A stretch of DNA of 64,000 nt from Candidatus Gastranaerophilales bacterium. Lineage in GTDB: Bacteria > Cyanobacteriota > Vampirovibrionia > Gastranaerophilales > Gastranaerophilaceae. This document shows positions 53,633 through 61,910 of the stretch, in pieces (within the stretch, counting starts at the first letter, position 1; each line of letters begins with the position of its first letter). Under the pieces are notes generated by a model. The model saw nothing but the letters and a program-made list of their open reading frames with translations. It did not search any database and was not told where the DNA came from. The translations under genes and the position numbers were made by a program. The stretch is from positions 62,001-126,000 of the forward strand of contig JAFYOU010000034.1 of the NCBI GenBank assembly GCA_017560095.1, in the 5' to 3' direction.

Positions 53633-55006
53633 ATGGAAAGAACAGTTATTAAATTTGGAACAGATGGTTTTCGTGGAATAATCGCTAAAGAGTTCACATT
53701 TGAAACAGTTGAACGAATTATAAAAGCTATAATCTTGTATATTAAAAGTTTGCAAGATGAAAGAAAAACCATAATTGTTGGTTACGATCCACGCTTTATG
53801 GCGTATGATTTTGCAAGTTTTTGTGCAAATCTTTTAAAAGATTATGGATTTAAGGTTATCTTATCCTCAAAAGTTGTTCCAACTCCGATTGTTGCATATT
53901 GCGCAAAATATTATCCTGATTCAATTGGGGCAATTATGTTAACAGCTTCTCATAACCCAAAAGAATATCAAGGAATAAAATTTATTCCAAATTATGCAGG
54001 GCCTGCTACAAAAGAAATAACGGATGAAATTTTAAAATATGTTGATTGTGACGTTCATCCTTCTTTTGATGGTGAAGTAATTAAGGCATCGTTAGAGAAT
54101 GAATATTATAAACATTTGGAAAATATTATTGATTTTGAAATCATTAAAAAAAATCAGCCAAAGATTATATTTGATGGCTTGTATTCTTCTTCTATCGGCT
54201 ATTTTGATAAAATTTTAGATAAGCATGGCATTAAATATGAAGCATGTAACATGTATCATTCTTCTGATTTTGGTGGTGGCTTGCCAGAACCAAAGCCAAA
54301 ATTTATGAAATTTAAACAAAAAGGTTACGTTACTTTAGCTAATGATGGCGATGCAGATAGATATGGTGTAATAGATGAATTAGGAAATTACATCAGCCCA
54401 AATATTGTAATGGCCATGTTGCTAAGGTATTTATTTTCAAAAAATAAAGAAGGCTGCTTAATTAAAACAGTTGGCGTTTCAAATATTGTTGATGTTGTTG
54501 CTAAAAAAATTGGAATCAAAACAATTACAACGCCAGTAGGTTTTAAATGGCTTTCTGAGGCTATGAGAAAAAATAAATCAATATTAGCCGGAGAAGATTC
54601 AGGTGGTCTTTCGACAGGTGAGCATATACCTGAAAAAGATGGTCTGTATGCAAATTTATTAATATTAGAGATGATGGCTAGCGAAAATAAAACTTTAAAT
54701 CAGCTAGCAGAGGAGTTAAAAGAGTTTGCAGGCTGTGAATTTTATACTGACAGAGTTGATATTGAGCTTGAAAGCGATGAAAAAGCGGATGAAATAATTG
54801 ATAATTTTTTGAAAATGACTCAAATAGCAGAATTTAACATTAAAGAAAGGTATGAACTTGACGGTTTGAAATTATTTTTAGATGATGGATTGTCCTCTCT
54901 TTTAATTAGAAAAAGCGGAACAGAACCACTTTTAAGATTTTATATAGAATCTGATTTTATGGAAAAATTGGATAAAATTAAAGAGTTTGTAAAATGTAAC
55001 GTTTGA
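53633..55006 (+). CDS. Phosphoglucomutase/phosphomannomutase family protein
   Basis: 457 aa alpha-D-phosphohexomutase. IMLTASHNPKEYQGIKF carries the phospho-serine, ANDGDADRYGVID the magnesium aspartates, GEDSGGLSTGEHIPEKDG the sugar loop and IRKSGTEPLLRFYIES the phosphate-binding loop. It interconverts hexose-1- and -6-phosphates, linking glucan use (GH57) and nucleotide-sugar synthesis. The exact hexose is not decided by sequence. The ATG lies on the predicted transcription start with no Shine-Dalgarno. Confidence 0.92.
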   Translation: MERTVIKFGTDGFRGIIAKEFTFETVERIIKAIILYIKSLQDERKTIIVGYDPRFMAYDFASFCANLLKDYGFKVILSSKVVPTPIVAYCAKYYPDSIGAIMLTASHNPKEYQGIKFIPNYAGPATKEITDEILKYVDCDVHPSFDGEVIKASLENEYYKHLENIIDFEIIKKNQPKIIFDGLYSSSIGYFDKILDKHGIKYEACNMYHSSDFGGGLPEPKPKFMKFKQKGYVTLANDGDADRYGVIDELGNYISPNIVMAMLLRYLFSKNKEGCLIKTVGVSNIVDVVAKKIGIKTITTPVGFKWLSEAMRKNKSILAGEDSGGLSTGEHIPEKDGLYANLLILEMMASENKTLNQLAEELKEFAGCEFYTDRVDIELESDEKADEIIDNFLKMTQIAEFNIKERYELDGLKLFLDDGLSSLLIRKSGTEPLLRFYIESDFMEKLDKIKEFVKCNV

Positions 55007-55009
55007 TAT

Positions 55010-55042
55010 AATAAAAACCGCTCTAACTGAGCGGTTTTTATT
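55010..55042. terminator. Bidirectional terminator
   Basis: AATAAAAACCGCTC-TAACT-GAGCGGTTTTTATT: perfect 14-bp arms between convergent genes. Confidence 0.93.
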
Positions 55043-55060
55043 AATCTTTTATATTATTGA

Positions 55061-55597
55061 TTAACCAAAATATCTTTTTAGCAAGCCTTTAAATGCAGCT
55101 CCATGGCGAGCTTCATCTTTAGCCATTTCATGAACTGTATCGTGGATTGCATCATAGCCAAGTTGTTTTGCTCTAACGGCAATATCTAATTTAGCTGAGC
55201 ATGCACCAGTTTCAGCATCAACTCTAGCTTGAAGATTTTCTTTAGTTGATTTTGAAACAACTTCGCCTAATAATTCAGCAAATTTTGCAGCGTGTTCTGC
55301 TTCTTCTAGTGCTATTCTTTTATATGCTTCAGCCACCTCAGGATAGCCTTCTCTATCTGCTACTCTAGACATTGCCAAATACATGCCAACTTCTGTGCAT
55401 TCGCCCATAAAGTGATCTTTTAAGCCTTTTGTAACTTCAGCATCTTCAACAACGCCATCGCCAACGTGATGTTCACAAGCAAAGCCAACATTTTCTTCCA
55501 TTTTATTAAATTTAGTTGCTTTACATAATGGACAAATTTCTGGTTGATTTTCTTGTTCTGCTGTCCAACCACATATTGCGCATACCCATTTTGTCAT
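55061..55597 (-). CDS. Reverse rubrerythrin (rubredoxin-first NADH-peroxidase type)
   Basis: 178 aa. The rubredoxin-like iron site comes first (CAICG at 6-10, CPLC at 22-25), and the ferritin-like di-iron domain follows ([48 protein letters not shown]). This order is the reverse of classical rubrerythrin. Such proteins reduce hydrogen peroxide and oxygen in anaerobes such as Clostridium. AAGGAG precedes the ATG; the isocitrate dehydrogenase gene lies 16 bases upstream in the same direction. Confidence 0.92.
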   Translation of the reverse strand: MTKWVCAICGWTAEQENQPEICPLCKATKFNKMEENVGFACEHHVGDGVVEDAEVTKGLKDHFMGECTEVGMYLAMSRVADREGYPEVAEAYKRIALEEAEHAAKFAELLGEVVSKSTKENLQARVDAETGACSAKLDIAVRAKQLGYDAIHDTVHEMAKDEARHGAAFKGLLKRYFG

Positions 55598-55613
55598 AAT
55601 TTTTTCTCCTTTT

Positions 55614-56627
55614 TTATTTAGTTAATTTCTTAATTATTTCTTTTTTAAATTCTTCTGTTGTTGAATTACCACCCAAATCTTTAGTTAGGACTTTGCCTTC
55701 TTTTAATACTTCAAATAATGCGTTTTCAATGTTTTTTGAAGCTTCAACTTTACCTAAATAATTCAACATCATGCAAGCGCTTCTTAATAATCCTGTTGGA
55801 TTTGCAATATTTTTTCCTGCAATATCTGGAGCAGAGCCATGCACCGCTTCAAAAATTGCACAAGATTTTCCAATATTAGCACTTTGCGCTACACCTAAAC
55901 CGCCAATTAGACCAGCGCAAAGATCAGAAACGATATCTCCATATAAATTAGGCATAACTAAAACATCAAATTGACTTGGTTTCTGAACTAATTGCATACA
56001 TAAGTTATCAACCAAGATTTCGTGCGTTTCAATATCAGTGTAATTTTTAGCAACTTCTCTAAAGGTGTTTAAAAACAAACCATCAGCCAATTTTGAAATA
56101 TTGGCTTTTGTTACAACGCCAACACGTTTACGATTGTTTTTAATTGCATAATTGAATGCAAAATCGCAAATTCTTTCACACCCTTTTTTGGTAATTAATT
56201 TAACACCGTGGATAGTCTCTTCATCAATTTTATGCTCAATTCCTGCGTAAATATCTTCAGTATTTTCTCGAATAATTACCAAATCAACATCATTAAATGG
56301 CGTTTTTATTGCAGGGAGGTTTTTAGATGGACGAACATTTGCATATAAATCAAAATGGCGCCTTAGGGCAACGTTAACAGATTTAAACCCTGTTCCAATT
56401 GGGGTTGTAATTGGAGCCTTTAAGCAGACTTTGTTTCTTTCGATTGATTCAATTGTTTCATTTGGGATAGTATCGCCATATTTTTCATATGCACGAGCCC
56501 CGGCTAATTGTTTATCCCAATTAATTTTAACTTCTGCCGCTTCTATGATTTCAACAACGGCACTTGTAATTTCAGGACCTATACCATCGCCATCTATTAA
56601 TGTTACGTTATATATTTCTTTAGACAA
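55614..56627 (-). CDS. Isocitrate/isopropylmalate dehydrogenase-family enzyme
   Basis: 337 aa from a TTG with GGAG 9 bases upstream; an ATG 15 bases earlier is the alternative. [85 protein letters not shown] and [19 protein letters not shown] fit an NAD-type isocitrate dehydrogenase better than LeuB. The start overlaps the LeuD-type gene by 8 bases, so the pair likely performs consecutive steps from citrate or a homologue. The coenzyme and exact substrate are not settled by sequence. Confidence 0.87.
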   Translation of the reverse strand: MSKEIYNVTLIDGDGIGPEITSAVVEIIEAAEVKINWDKQLAGARAYEKYGDTIPNETIESIERNKVCLKAPITTPIGTGFKSVNVALRRHFDLYANVRPSKNLPAIKTPFNDVDLVIIRENTEDIYAGIEHKIDEETIHGVKLITKKGCERICDFAFNYAIKNNRKRVGVVTKANISKLADGLFLNTFREVAKNYTDIETHEILVDNLCMQLVQKPSQFDVLVMPNLYGDIVSDLCAGLIGGLGVAQSANIGKSCAIFEAVHGSAPDIAGKNIANPTGLLRSACMMLNYLGKVEASKNIENALFEVLKEGKVLTKDLGGNSTTEEFKKEIIKKLTK

Positions 56628-57132
56628 GTTTAAAATCTCCATTTTTATTTAAATGTTCTACAAGACCGCCATCAGCTAATAATTTAATCATAACATCAGG
56701 AAGTGGTGTGATTTTTAATTCAATGTTTTTTGTTAAATCTTTTAAAACGCCTTGTTTAATATCAAGCTCAAGTTCATCCCCTGCATCAATCTTATCTGTG
56801 TCACATTCAATAGCTAATAGGCCAATATTAATTGCATTACGATAAAAAATTCTTGCAAAAGATTTTGCAATTACTGCTCCAACTCCTGCAATCTTTATAA
56901 TTTGAGGAGCATGTTCTCTGCTTGAACCTAAACCAAAGTTATTTCCTGCAACAACAAAATCGCCTTTTTGAACGCGAGATGCGAATGTTTCATCAGCATC
57001 TTCTAGAACATGTTTTGAAAATTCAACTAAGTCGTTTCTTAAGTGGAATAAACGACCAGGTGCTATGTGGTCAGTTGAAATATTGTCCCCAAATTTAAAT
57101 GCTTTACCTTTTTTTATATGTGCTTCAGCCAT
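56620..57132 (-). CDS. Aconitase/isopropylmalate dehydratase small (LeuD-type) subunit
   Basis: 170 aa swivel domain. FGDNISTDHIAPGRLFHLRN and GDFVVAGNNFGLGSSREHAP are the substrate-binding signatures; AKSFARIFYRNAINIGL is the other. STDHIAPGR resembles the aconitase swivel as much as LeuD. It needs an iron-sulfur large subunit, which is not in the window. It is coupled to an isocitrate dehydrogenase, hinting at a citrate-to-2-oxoglutarate branch rather than leucine synthesis. AAAGGAG precedes the ATG. Confidence 0.85.
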   Translation of the reverse strand: MAEAHIKKGKAFKFGDNISTDHIAPGRLFHLRNDLVEFSKHVLEDADETFASRVQKGDFVVAGNNFGLGSSREHAPQIIKIAGVGAVIAKSFARIFYRNAINIGLLAIECDTDKIDAGDELELDIKQGVLKDLTKNIELKITPLPDVMIKLLADGGLVEHLNKNGDFKLV

Positions 57133-57202
57133 TTTTGCTCCTTTAATACATGTTAATATACAATATATTTTATTATCTTGTGGTTGTAATTACAACAAAA
57201 AG

Positions 57203-57232
57203 TTGAAAAAAGATTTAAAATGTTTGTATAAT
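57203..57232 (+). promoter_or_regulatory. nanE promoter; predicted leaderless transcript
   Basis: TTGAAA (57203-57208), 18-base spacer, TATAAT (57227-57232). The expected start, 7 bases on, is the A of the nanE ATG at 57239. No Shine-Dalgarno is possible in the remaining space. Confidence 0.6.
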
Positions 57233-57238
57233 GTAGCT

Positions 57239-57937
57239 ATGGATATTTTAAGTAATATTAAAAACGAATTAATTGTTTCAATTCAAGCAATGCCTAATGA
57301 ACCACTTTATAATGTCGTATGTATTAATGGAATGGCAAAAAGCATAGTTGAGTTAGGCGGAGCAAATGTTTTAAGACTAGCAGGTGCGAGAGATATTAAT
57401 AATATTAAAACTCTTTATCCTGATTTAATTGTAATTGGAATAACTAAACCTGAGATTATTCCTGATAATTATAAAGAATTGGTTTATATAACACCAACCA
57501 TTTCTGATTGCAAAAAAGTAATAGATGCAGGAGCAGACATTGTCGCATTTGATGGAACAACACGAAAAAGACCAAATGGCGAAAGTCTTATTGACTTAAT
57601 TAGATATATAAAATCGCAAGGCAAACTTGCAATGGCCGATATTGCAACTTTTGAAGAAGCGCAAATTGCGGCTGAGTTTGGAGCAGATATTGTTTCAACT
57701 ACTCTTAGCGGATATACCTTAGAAACTCAAGGTAACCCAGATACGCCTGATTTTGAATTGGTTAAAAGAATAAAGCAAAATCTTGATATTTTTACTATTT
57801 TAGAAGGTAAGGTTTGGGAGAAAAATGATATTGCTTTAGCTTTTGAAGCTGGAGCTGATGCTGTTGTAGTGGGGTCAGCAATAACTAGACCTCAATTAAT
57901 TTTTAAGAGATTGAATGAGGGAAAAATTCATGAATAA
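57239..57937 (+). CDS. nanE: N-acetylmannosamine-6-phosphate 2-epimerase
   Basis: 232 aa TIM-barrel. LIVSIQAMPNEPLYN is the family N-terminus; VAFDGTTRKRPNGESL, MADIATFEEAQIAAEFGADI, TTLSGYT and ILEGKVWEK (catalytic region) follow. It turns ManNAc-6-phosphate into GlcNAc-6-phosphate, which the NagA-like enzyme at 41016 could then deacetylate. It overlaps the ROK kinase gene by 8 bases. No sialic acid lyase (nanA) is in the window. The longer open frame upstream is not coding. Confidence 0.94.
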   Translation: MDILSNIKNELIVSIQAMPNEPLYNVVCINGMAKSIVELGGANVLRLAGARDINNIKTLYPDLIVIGITKPEIIPDNYKELVYITPTISDCKKVIDAGADIVAFDGTTRKRPNGESLIDLIRYIKSQGKLAMADIATFEEAQIAAEFGADIVSTTLSGYTLETQGNPDTPDFELVKRIKQNLDIFTILEGKVWEKNDIALAFEAGADAVVVGSAITRPQLIFKRLNEGKIHE

Positions 57938-58802
57938 AGCTTTAGGGATAGATATAGGTGGAACTAAGATAAGTTATGCATTAGTGGATAATAATGGCGA
58001 AATAAAAAGTGAAATAAAAAAAGTTGCAACCCCGAGAACAAAAGAAGAAATTATTAAAGTTTTAAAAGATGCAATTTTAGAATATGAAAATGAAATAGAG
58101 TTTGTAGCTATTGCTACAGCGGGGGCTGTTAATAATGAAAATACAAAAGTAATTGGTTCAACTGCAAATTTGCCTAGTGGATATAAGGATATTGATTTTC
58201 AAAGCTTGTCTAGCAAAAAAGTATTTATAGAAAATGATGCAAATGCTGCTGCTTGGGCTGAATATAGAATTGGCGCATCAAGAAATTGTAAAAATTCTGT
58301 TATGCTGACATTGGGAACTGGTGTTGGTGGTGGAATAATTTTAAATGGAAAACTATTAAAAGGAAAATCAGGTGCTGCAGGCGAAATGCACTTTATGATG
58401 TCAAGAAAACAAGAACGCAAATGCACTTGTGGGGCATATGATTGTTTTGAGGCATACGCTAGCGGAAATGGCTTAAAACAAACTGCAATTGAAATTTTTG
58501 AAGATGAAACAATTACAACTTATGATGTTATTGAAAAAGCAACAAAAAATGACAAAAAAGCAATTTTAACATTAAAAACTTGGCAAAACGATATTGCTCT
58601 TGGAGTTTTAGGGTTAAATAATATTTTTGATGCTGATTGTTTTGTTTTATCTGGTTCAATGGAAAAATTTGTAGATGCAGAAGAAATAGAAAATTTTGTT
58701 AATTCAAAAACAGTTACAACTCCAACTAAAATTTATCATGCAAAAGCTGGAAATTATGCTGGCATGATTGGAGCTGTAGTATTGGCGAATGAATTACTCT
58801 AA
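57930..58802 (+). CDS. nanK: ROK-family sugar kinase, probably N-acetylmannosamine kinase
   Basis: 290 aa. ALGIDIGGTKISYALVDNNG is the ATP motif, ENDANAAAWAEYR holds the catalytic Asp, GTGVGGGIILNG follows, and GAAGEMHFM with CTCGAYDCFEAYASG is the ROK zinc signature. Overlap with nanE argues for ManNAc as substrate, with glucose or GlcNAc as alternatives. GAGGGA precedes the ATG at 57930. No DNA-binding domain, so it is a kinase, not a repressor. Confidence 0.9.
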   Translation: MNKALGIDIGGTKISYALVDNNGEIKSEIKKVATPRTKEEIIKVLKDAILEYENEIEFVAIATAGAVNNENTKVIGSTANLPSGYKDIDFQSLSSKKVFIENDANAAAWAEYRIGASRNCKNSVMLTLGTGVGGGIILNGKLLKGKSGAAGEMHFMMSRKQERKCTCGAYDCFEAYASGNGLKQTAIEIFEDETITTYDVIEKATKNDKKAILTLKTWQNDIALGVLGLNNIFDADCFVLSGSMEKFVDAEEIENFVNSKTVTTPTKIYHAKAGNYAGMIGAVVLANELL

Positions 58803-59579
58803 TTTTTTAGGTTTATTGATATTGATTTGAAGATTATTTAATTGCATTAGGTATCTTTTTAAATCACCTATGTTTTGATTTTCTTCAAGTAAATCTTTTT
58901 GAGGTATGTTTTTTTCGATTGATTCTTTTGTTTTTTCAAAATCGGACTTATAGCCTTCTGATAGAATTTTTTTAATCAAATCATCAATGCTTGTTGCTTT
59001 ATAGTTTGGATGCATTGCTAGAATTTCTTCTTGACTTTTTCCAACAGGAAATTTGTAAAGCCAACGAAGAGTAGTTAAATCGTTTTGTGAGATATTTGTA
59101 ACGCCATATTCATGTGGAACATACATAATGTCTCCTTTGGATTTGGAATGTCCTAGGCCTACAGAGTGTCCAATTTCATGAACAATTGTGTGAAAAACTT
59201 CGTTTTCATCCATATATTGATGATGTAAAATACCATCTGATAATCCTATTGAAAGTTCGGCTGAATAATATCTTCCGTATTTATCATAATTAAATGTGCA
59301 AGAACCTAATGATTTTCTATCGACTCTTTTCCATTCAACATTAATATTTGAATTATAAAGATCCATAGTTCTCTCAAATGAAACTAAACCACCAGATTTT
59401 TGTTCCCAAAGATTAAATCCGTCGATTATCATTTGGGTGTATTTGTATTCATCGTTTGAACCAGAAGATTTATACCAATTAAATTTTCCAATATAGACCT
59501 TTAAAGGCATGACATTGTCTGCCCAACGAGATAATTTGCCTTTAGAAAAGGACTCTTCTAAGTAAGTAATTGTTTGCAT
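58794..59579 (-). CDS. Matrixin-like (M10) zinc metalloprotease without signal peptide
   Basis: 261 aa. TIVHEIGHSVGLGHS is the full HExxHxxGxxH zinc site of metzincins and GDIMYVP the Met-turn, so the fold is secure (about 20-200). The C-terminus (200-261) is a charged helix pair. No signal peptide is evident from the ATG at 59579, odd for a matrixin; export, if any, must use another route. TGCTATTAT at 59596-59588 ends 8 bases before the ATG, with no Shine-Dalgarno. The stop overlaps nanK by 9 bases. Confidence 0.87.
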   Translation of the reverse strand: MQTITYLEESFSKGKLSRWADNVMPLKVYIGKFNWYKSSGSNDEYKYTQMIIDGFNLWEQKSGGLVSFERTMDLYNSNINVEWKRVDRKSLGSCTFNYDKYGRYYSAELSIGLSDGILHHQYMDENEVFHTIVHEIGHSVGLGHSKSKGDIMYVPHEYGVTNISQNDLTTLRWLYKFPVGKSQEEILAMHPNYKATSIDDLIKKILSEGYKSDFEKTKESIEKNIPQKDLLEENQNIGDLKRYLMQLNNLQININKPKKLE

Positions 59580-59645
59580 ATAAAAATATAATAGCATATA
59601 ATAGTAATAAATTAATATTTAAGACTTTGAGGAGAGAATAAAATT

Positions 59646-59981
59646 ATGATGAATATGATGCAGGTTATGCAGCAAGCTCAAAAAATGCAAAAAAAATTCA
59701 AAGAAACACAAAGTGAACTTGAAAATATTGAAGTAATTTCAACTGCAGGAAATGGTGCTGTTACAGCTATTTTAAATGGACAAGGTAAATTCAAGGGTAT
59801 TAAATTAACTCCACAAGCAATTAATCCTGAAAATCCTGCTTCTGTTGATGCTGATACAGTTGAAATGTTAGAAGATTTGTTAACTCAAGCATTGTCGGAC
59901 GCAACAAAAAAGGCAACCGAACAAATGGAAGCTAAAATGAAAGCTATTACTGGCGGTATTTCTATACCTGGTTTGTTCTAA
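59646..59981 (+). CDS. ybaB: YbaB/EbfC nucleoid-associated protein
   Basis: 111 aa. MMNMMQVMQQAQKMQKKFKE is the family N-terminus, GAVTAILNGQGKFKGIKLTP the beta-sheet core and LEDLLTQALSDATKKATEQM the helix; a Gly/Ile tail ends the protein. It binds DNA as a tweezer-like dimer. The recR neighbour is the classical partner. GAGGAGAG precedes the ATG. Confidence 0.94.
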   Translation: MMNMMQVMQQAQKMQKKFKETQSELENIEVISTAGNGAVTAILNGQGKFKGIKLTPQAINPENPASVDADTVEMLEDLLTQALSDATKKATEQMEAKMKAITGGISIPGLF

Positions 59982-60021
59982 AAATTAAAACAAGTGAAAT
60001 GCCCACAGGAGTAATAAAGCC

Positions 60022-60618
60022 TTGGAATATACAAAACCACTTGCAAAATTAATTGAGTATTTTCAAAAACTACCCTCTATTGGCCCAAAAACAGCCATGA
60101 GGCTAGCTTTACATGTAGTTAAAATGAGTGAAAATGAAGTCAATAATTTTGCAAATGCTTTGATTGATGCTAAAACTAAAATTTCATATTGTAAGATATG
60201 TTTTAATATGTCTTGCAATGATCCTTGTGAAGTTTGTTCCGACATAACAAGAAATAAAGCGATAATCTGTGTTGTTGGTGAAACTAAAGATTTAATGGCG
60301 ATTGAAAAAACAAATGAATATCACGGGCTTTATCATGTTTTACAGGGGTTAATATCTCCAATTGATGGTATTGGGCCAGATGATATTAGAATAAAGGAAT
60401 TGTTGTATAGGGTTAATCAAAATGATATCAAAGAGGTTATTTTGGCACTTAACCCATCTGTTGAAGGTGAAGCAACAAGTTTATATTTAGGAAAGCTTTT
60501 AAAGCCATTTAACATAAAAATTTCAAGAATTGCTTTTGGTTTACCTATGGGTGCCGAGCTTGAATATGCTGATGAGATGACATTAGCTCGCGCATTAGAA
60601 GGAAGGGTTCAATTATAA
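60022..60618 (+). CDS. recR: Recombination mediator RecR
   Basis: 198 aa. IEYFQKLPSIGPKTAMRLAL is the helix-hairpin-helix, CKICFNMSCNDPCEVCSD the Cys4 zinc finger, IICVVGETKDLMAIEKT and YHGLYHVLQGLISPIDGIGP the Toprim region, and YADEMTLARALEGR the C-terminus. It loads RecA in RecF-pathway gap repair. The start is a TTG with AGGAG 10 bases upstream, matching the family start. Confidence 0.96.
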   Translation: MEYTKPLAKLIEYFQKLPSIGPKTAMRLALHVVKMSENEVNNFANALIDAKTKISYCKICFNMSCNDPCEVCSDITRNKAIICVVGETKDLMAIEKTNEYHGLYHVLQGLISPIDGIGPDDIRIKELLYRVNQNDIKEVILALNPSVEGEATSLYLGKLLKPFNIKISRIAFGLPMGAELEYADEMTLARALEGRVQL

Positions 60619-60629
60619 AAGAGGAAGTT

Positions 60630-61910
60630 ATGAAAACGAAGTTAGTGTTTGTAATTTGTTTTATTTATTTAACATTATCTTTGCCTTCATATGCTTATAT
60701 TGATCCAAATACTGGTGGAATGCTTTTTTCTATAGTCTTAGGTTCAATTACGACTGTTTTTTTTCTTTTTAATTCGCTGTTTTATAAAATAAAAGAAAAA
60801 TTATTTTCTTCTAAAATATTAGCTAAAAATAAGCATAACTTTGTGATTTATAATGAAGGAAAACAGTATTGGAGTGTTTTTAAACCAATTTTGGATGAAT
60901 TTGAGAAGCGCAAAATTTCTTTAATGTATTTTACTTCCGCAATTGATGATTCGTTTTTTGATGAAAGTTACAAATATATCAAAGGAGAATATATTGGAAA
61001 AGGCAACAAGGCATATTTTAAACTTGCTTTTTTACATGCCGATGTTTGTCTTTTAACTACTCCTCATCTTGATGTAATGCAATTAAAACGTTCTAAAAAT
61101 GTTAAGCACTATGCTCATATTTTTCATTCAATTAGTTTTTCAATGAACTATAGATTATTTGCACTTGATTATTTTGATTCAGTATTGTGTGATGCGAAAT
61201 TTCAAGTTCCAATAATTAGAGAAATTGAAAAAAAACGAAATTTAAAGGCTAAAAAATTACCTGTAGTTGGAAGTACGTATATGGATTTTAATCAAAAAAG
61301 ATTAAAAGAAATAGAAATAGAAGATAATAAAGAATATACGATTTTGCTGGCACCTAGTTGGGGAAAATTTAGCATTTTAAATAAATTTGGTGAATTAATT
61401 TTAAATGATTTAAAAGATGCTAATTATAAAGTGATTATTCGTCCTCATCCTCAATCTTTGGTTGTTGATAAAAAGCTAATCGATAAATTAATGGAAAAAA
61501 CAAAAAAATATAAAAATATAAAGTGGGACTTTAATCCTGACAATTTAAAAACATTAGCTAATGCTGATATTTTAATAAGTGACTTTTCTTGTATTATGTT
61601 TGATTATGCATTTTTATTTAATAAACCATTTTTATATTTAAAAACGGATATTGCATTTGAAGCACTAGATTGTTCAGATTTAGATGAGGTGGCGTGGAGA
61701 TACAAAATTTTGAATGATATTTCGAAAGAATTAAAGCCTCAAAATGGAGATATTAAAAATATTGTTTCAATAATTGATGAAATGAAAAACAATTTAAATA
61801 TCATAGAAAACATTAAAAATGCATCAAGTTATGCTTGGGAAAATAGGGGAGAATCTGCAAAAAGAGCAGTCGATTTTCTTGTTCAGACACAAAAGGAGCT
61901 GAATGAATGA
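60630..61910 (+). CDS. CDP-glycerol glycerophosphotransferase-like membrane protein
   Basis: 426 aa. A signal-anchor (MKTKLVFVICFIYLTLSLPSYA) is followed by YIDPNTGGMLFSIVLG, a motif seen at the start of surface-polymer membrane proteins, and a second helix (about 32-55). The rest is a GT-B-like domain: IIRPHPQ and ADILISDFSCIMFDYAFLFN then KPFLYL are the hallmarks of teichoic-acid polyol-phosphate transferases. It is coupled by ATGA to the YidC-sulfatase gene, suggesting joint work on a phosphopolyol or surface-glycan modification. Substrate inferred. Confidence 0.8.
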   Translation: MKTKLVFVICFIYLTLSLPSYAYIDPNTGGMLFSIVLGSITTVFFLFNSLFYKIKEKLFSSKILAKNKHNFVIYNEGKQYWSVFKPILDEFEKRKISLMYFTSAIDDSFFDESYKYIKGEYIGKGNKAYFKLAFLHADVCLLTTPHLDVMQLKRSKNVKHYAHIFHSISFSMNYRLFALDYFDSVLCDAKFQVPIIREIEKKRNLKAKKLPVVGSTYMDFNQKRLKEIEIEDNKEYTILLAPSWGKFSILNKFGELILNDLKDANYKVIIRPHPQSLVVDKKLIDKLMEKTKKYKNIKWDFNPDNLKTLANADILISDFSCIMFDYAFLFNKPFLYLKTDIAFEALDCSDLDEVAWRYKILNDISKELKPQNGDIKNIVSIIDEMKNNLNIIENIKNASSYAWENRGESAKRAVDFLVQTQKELNE

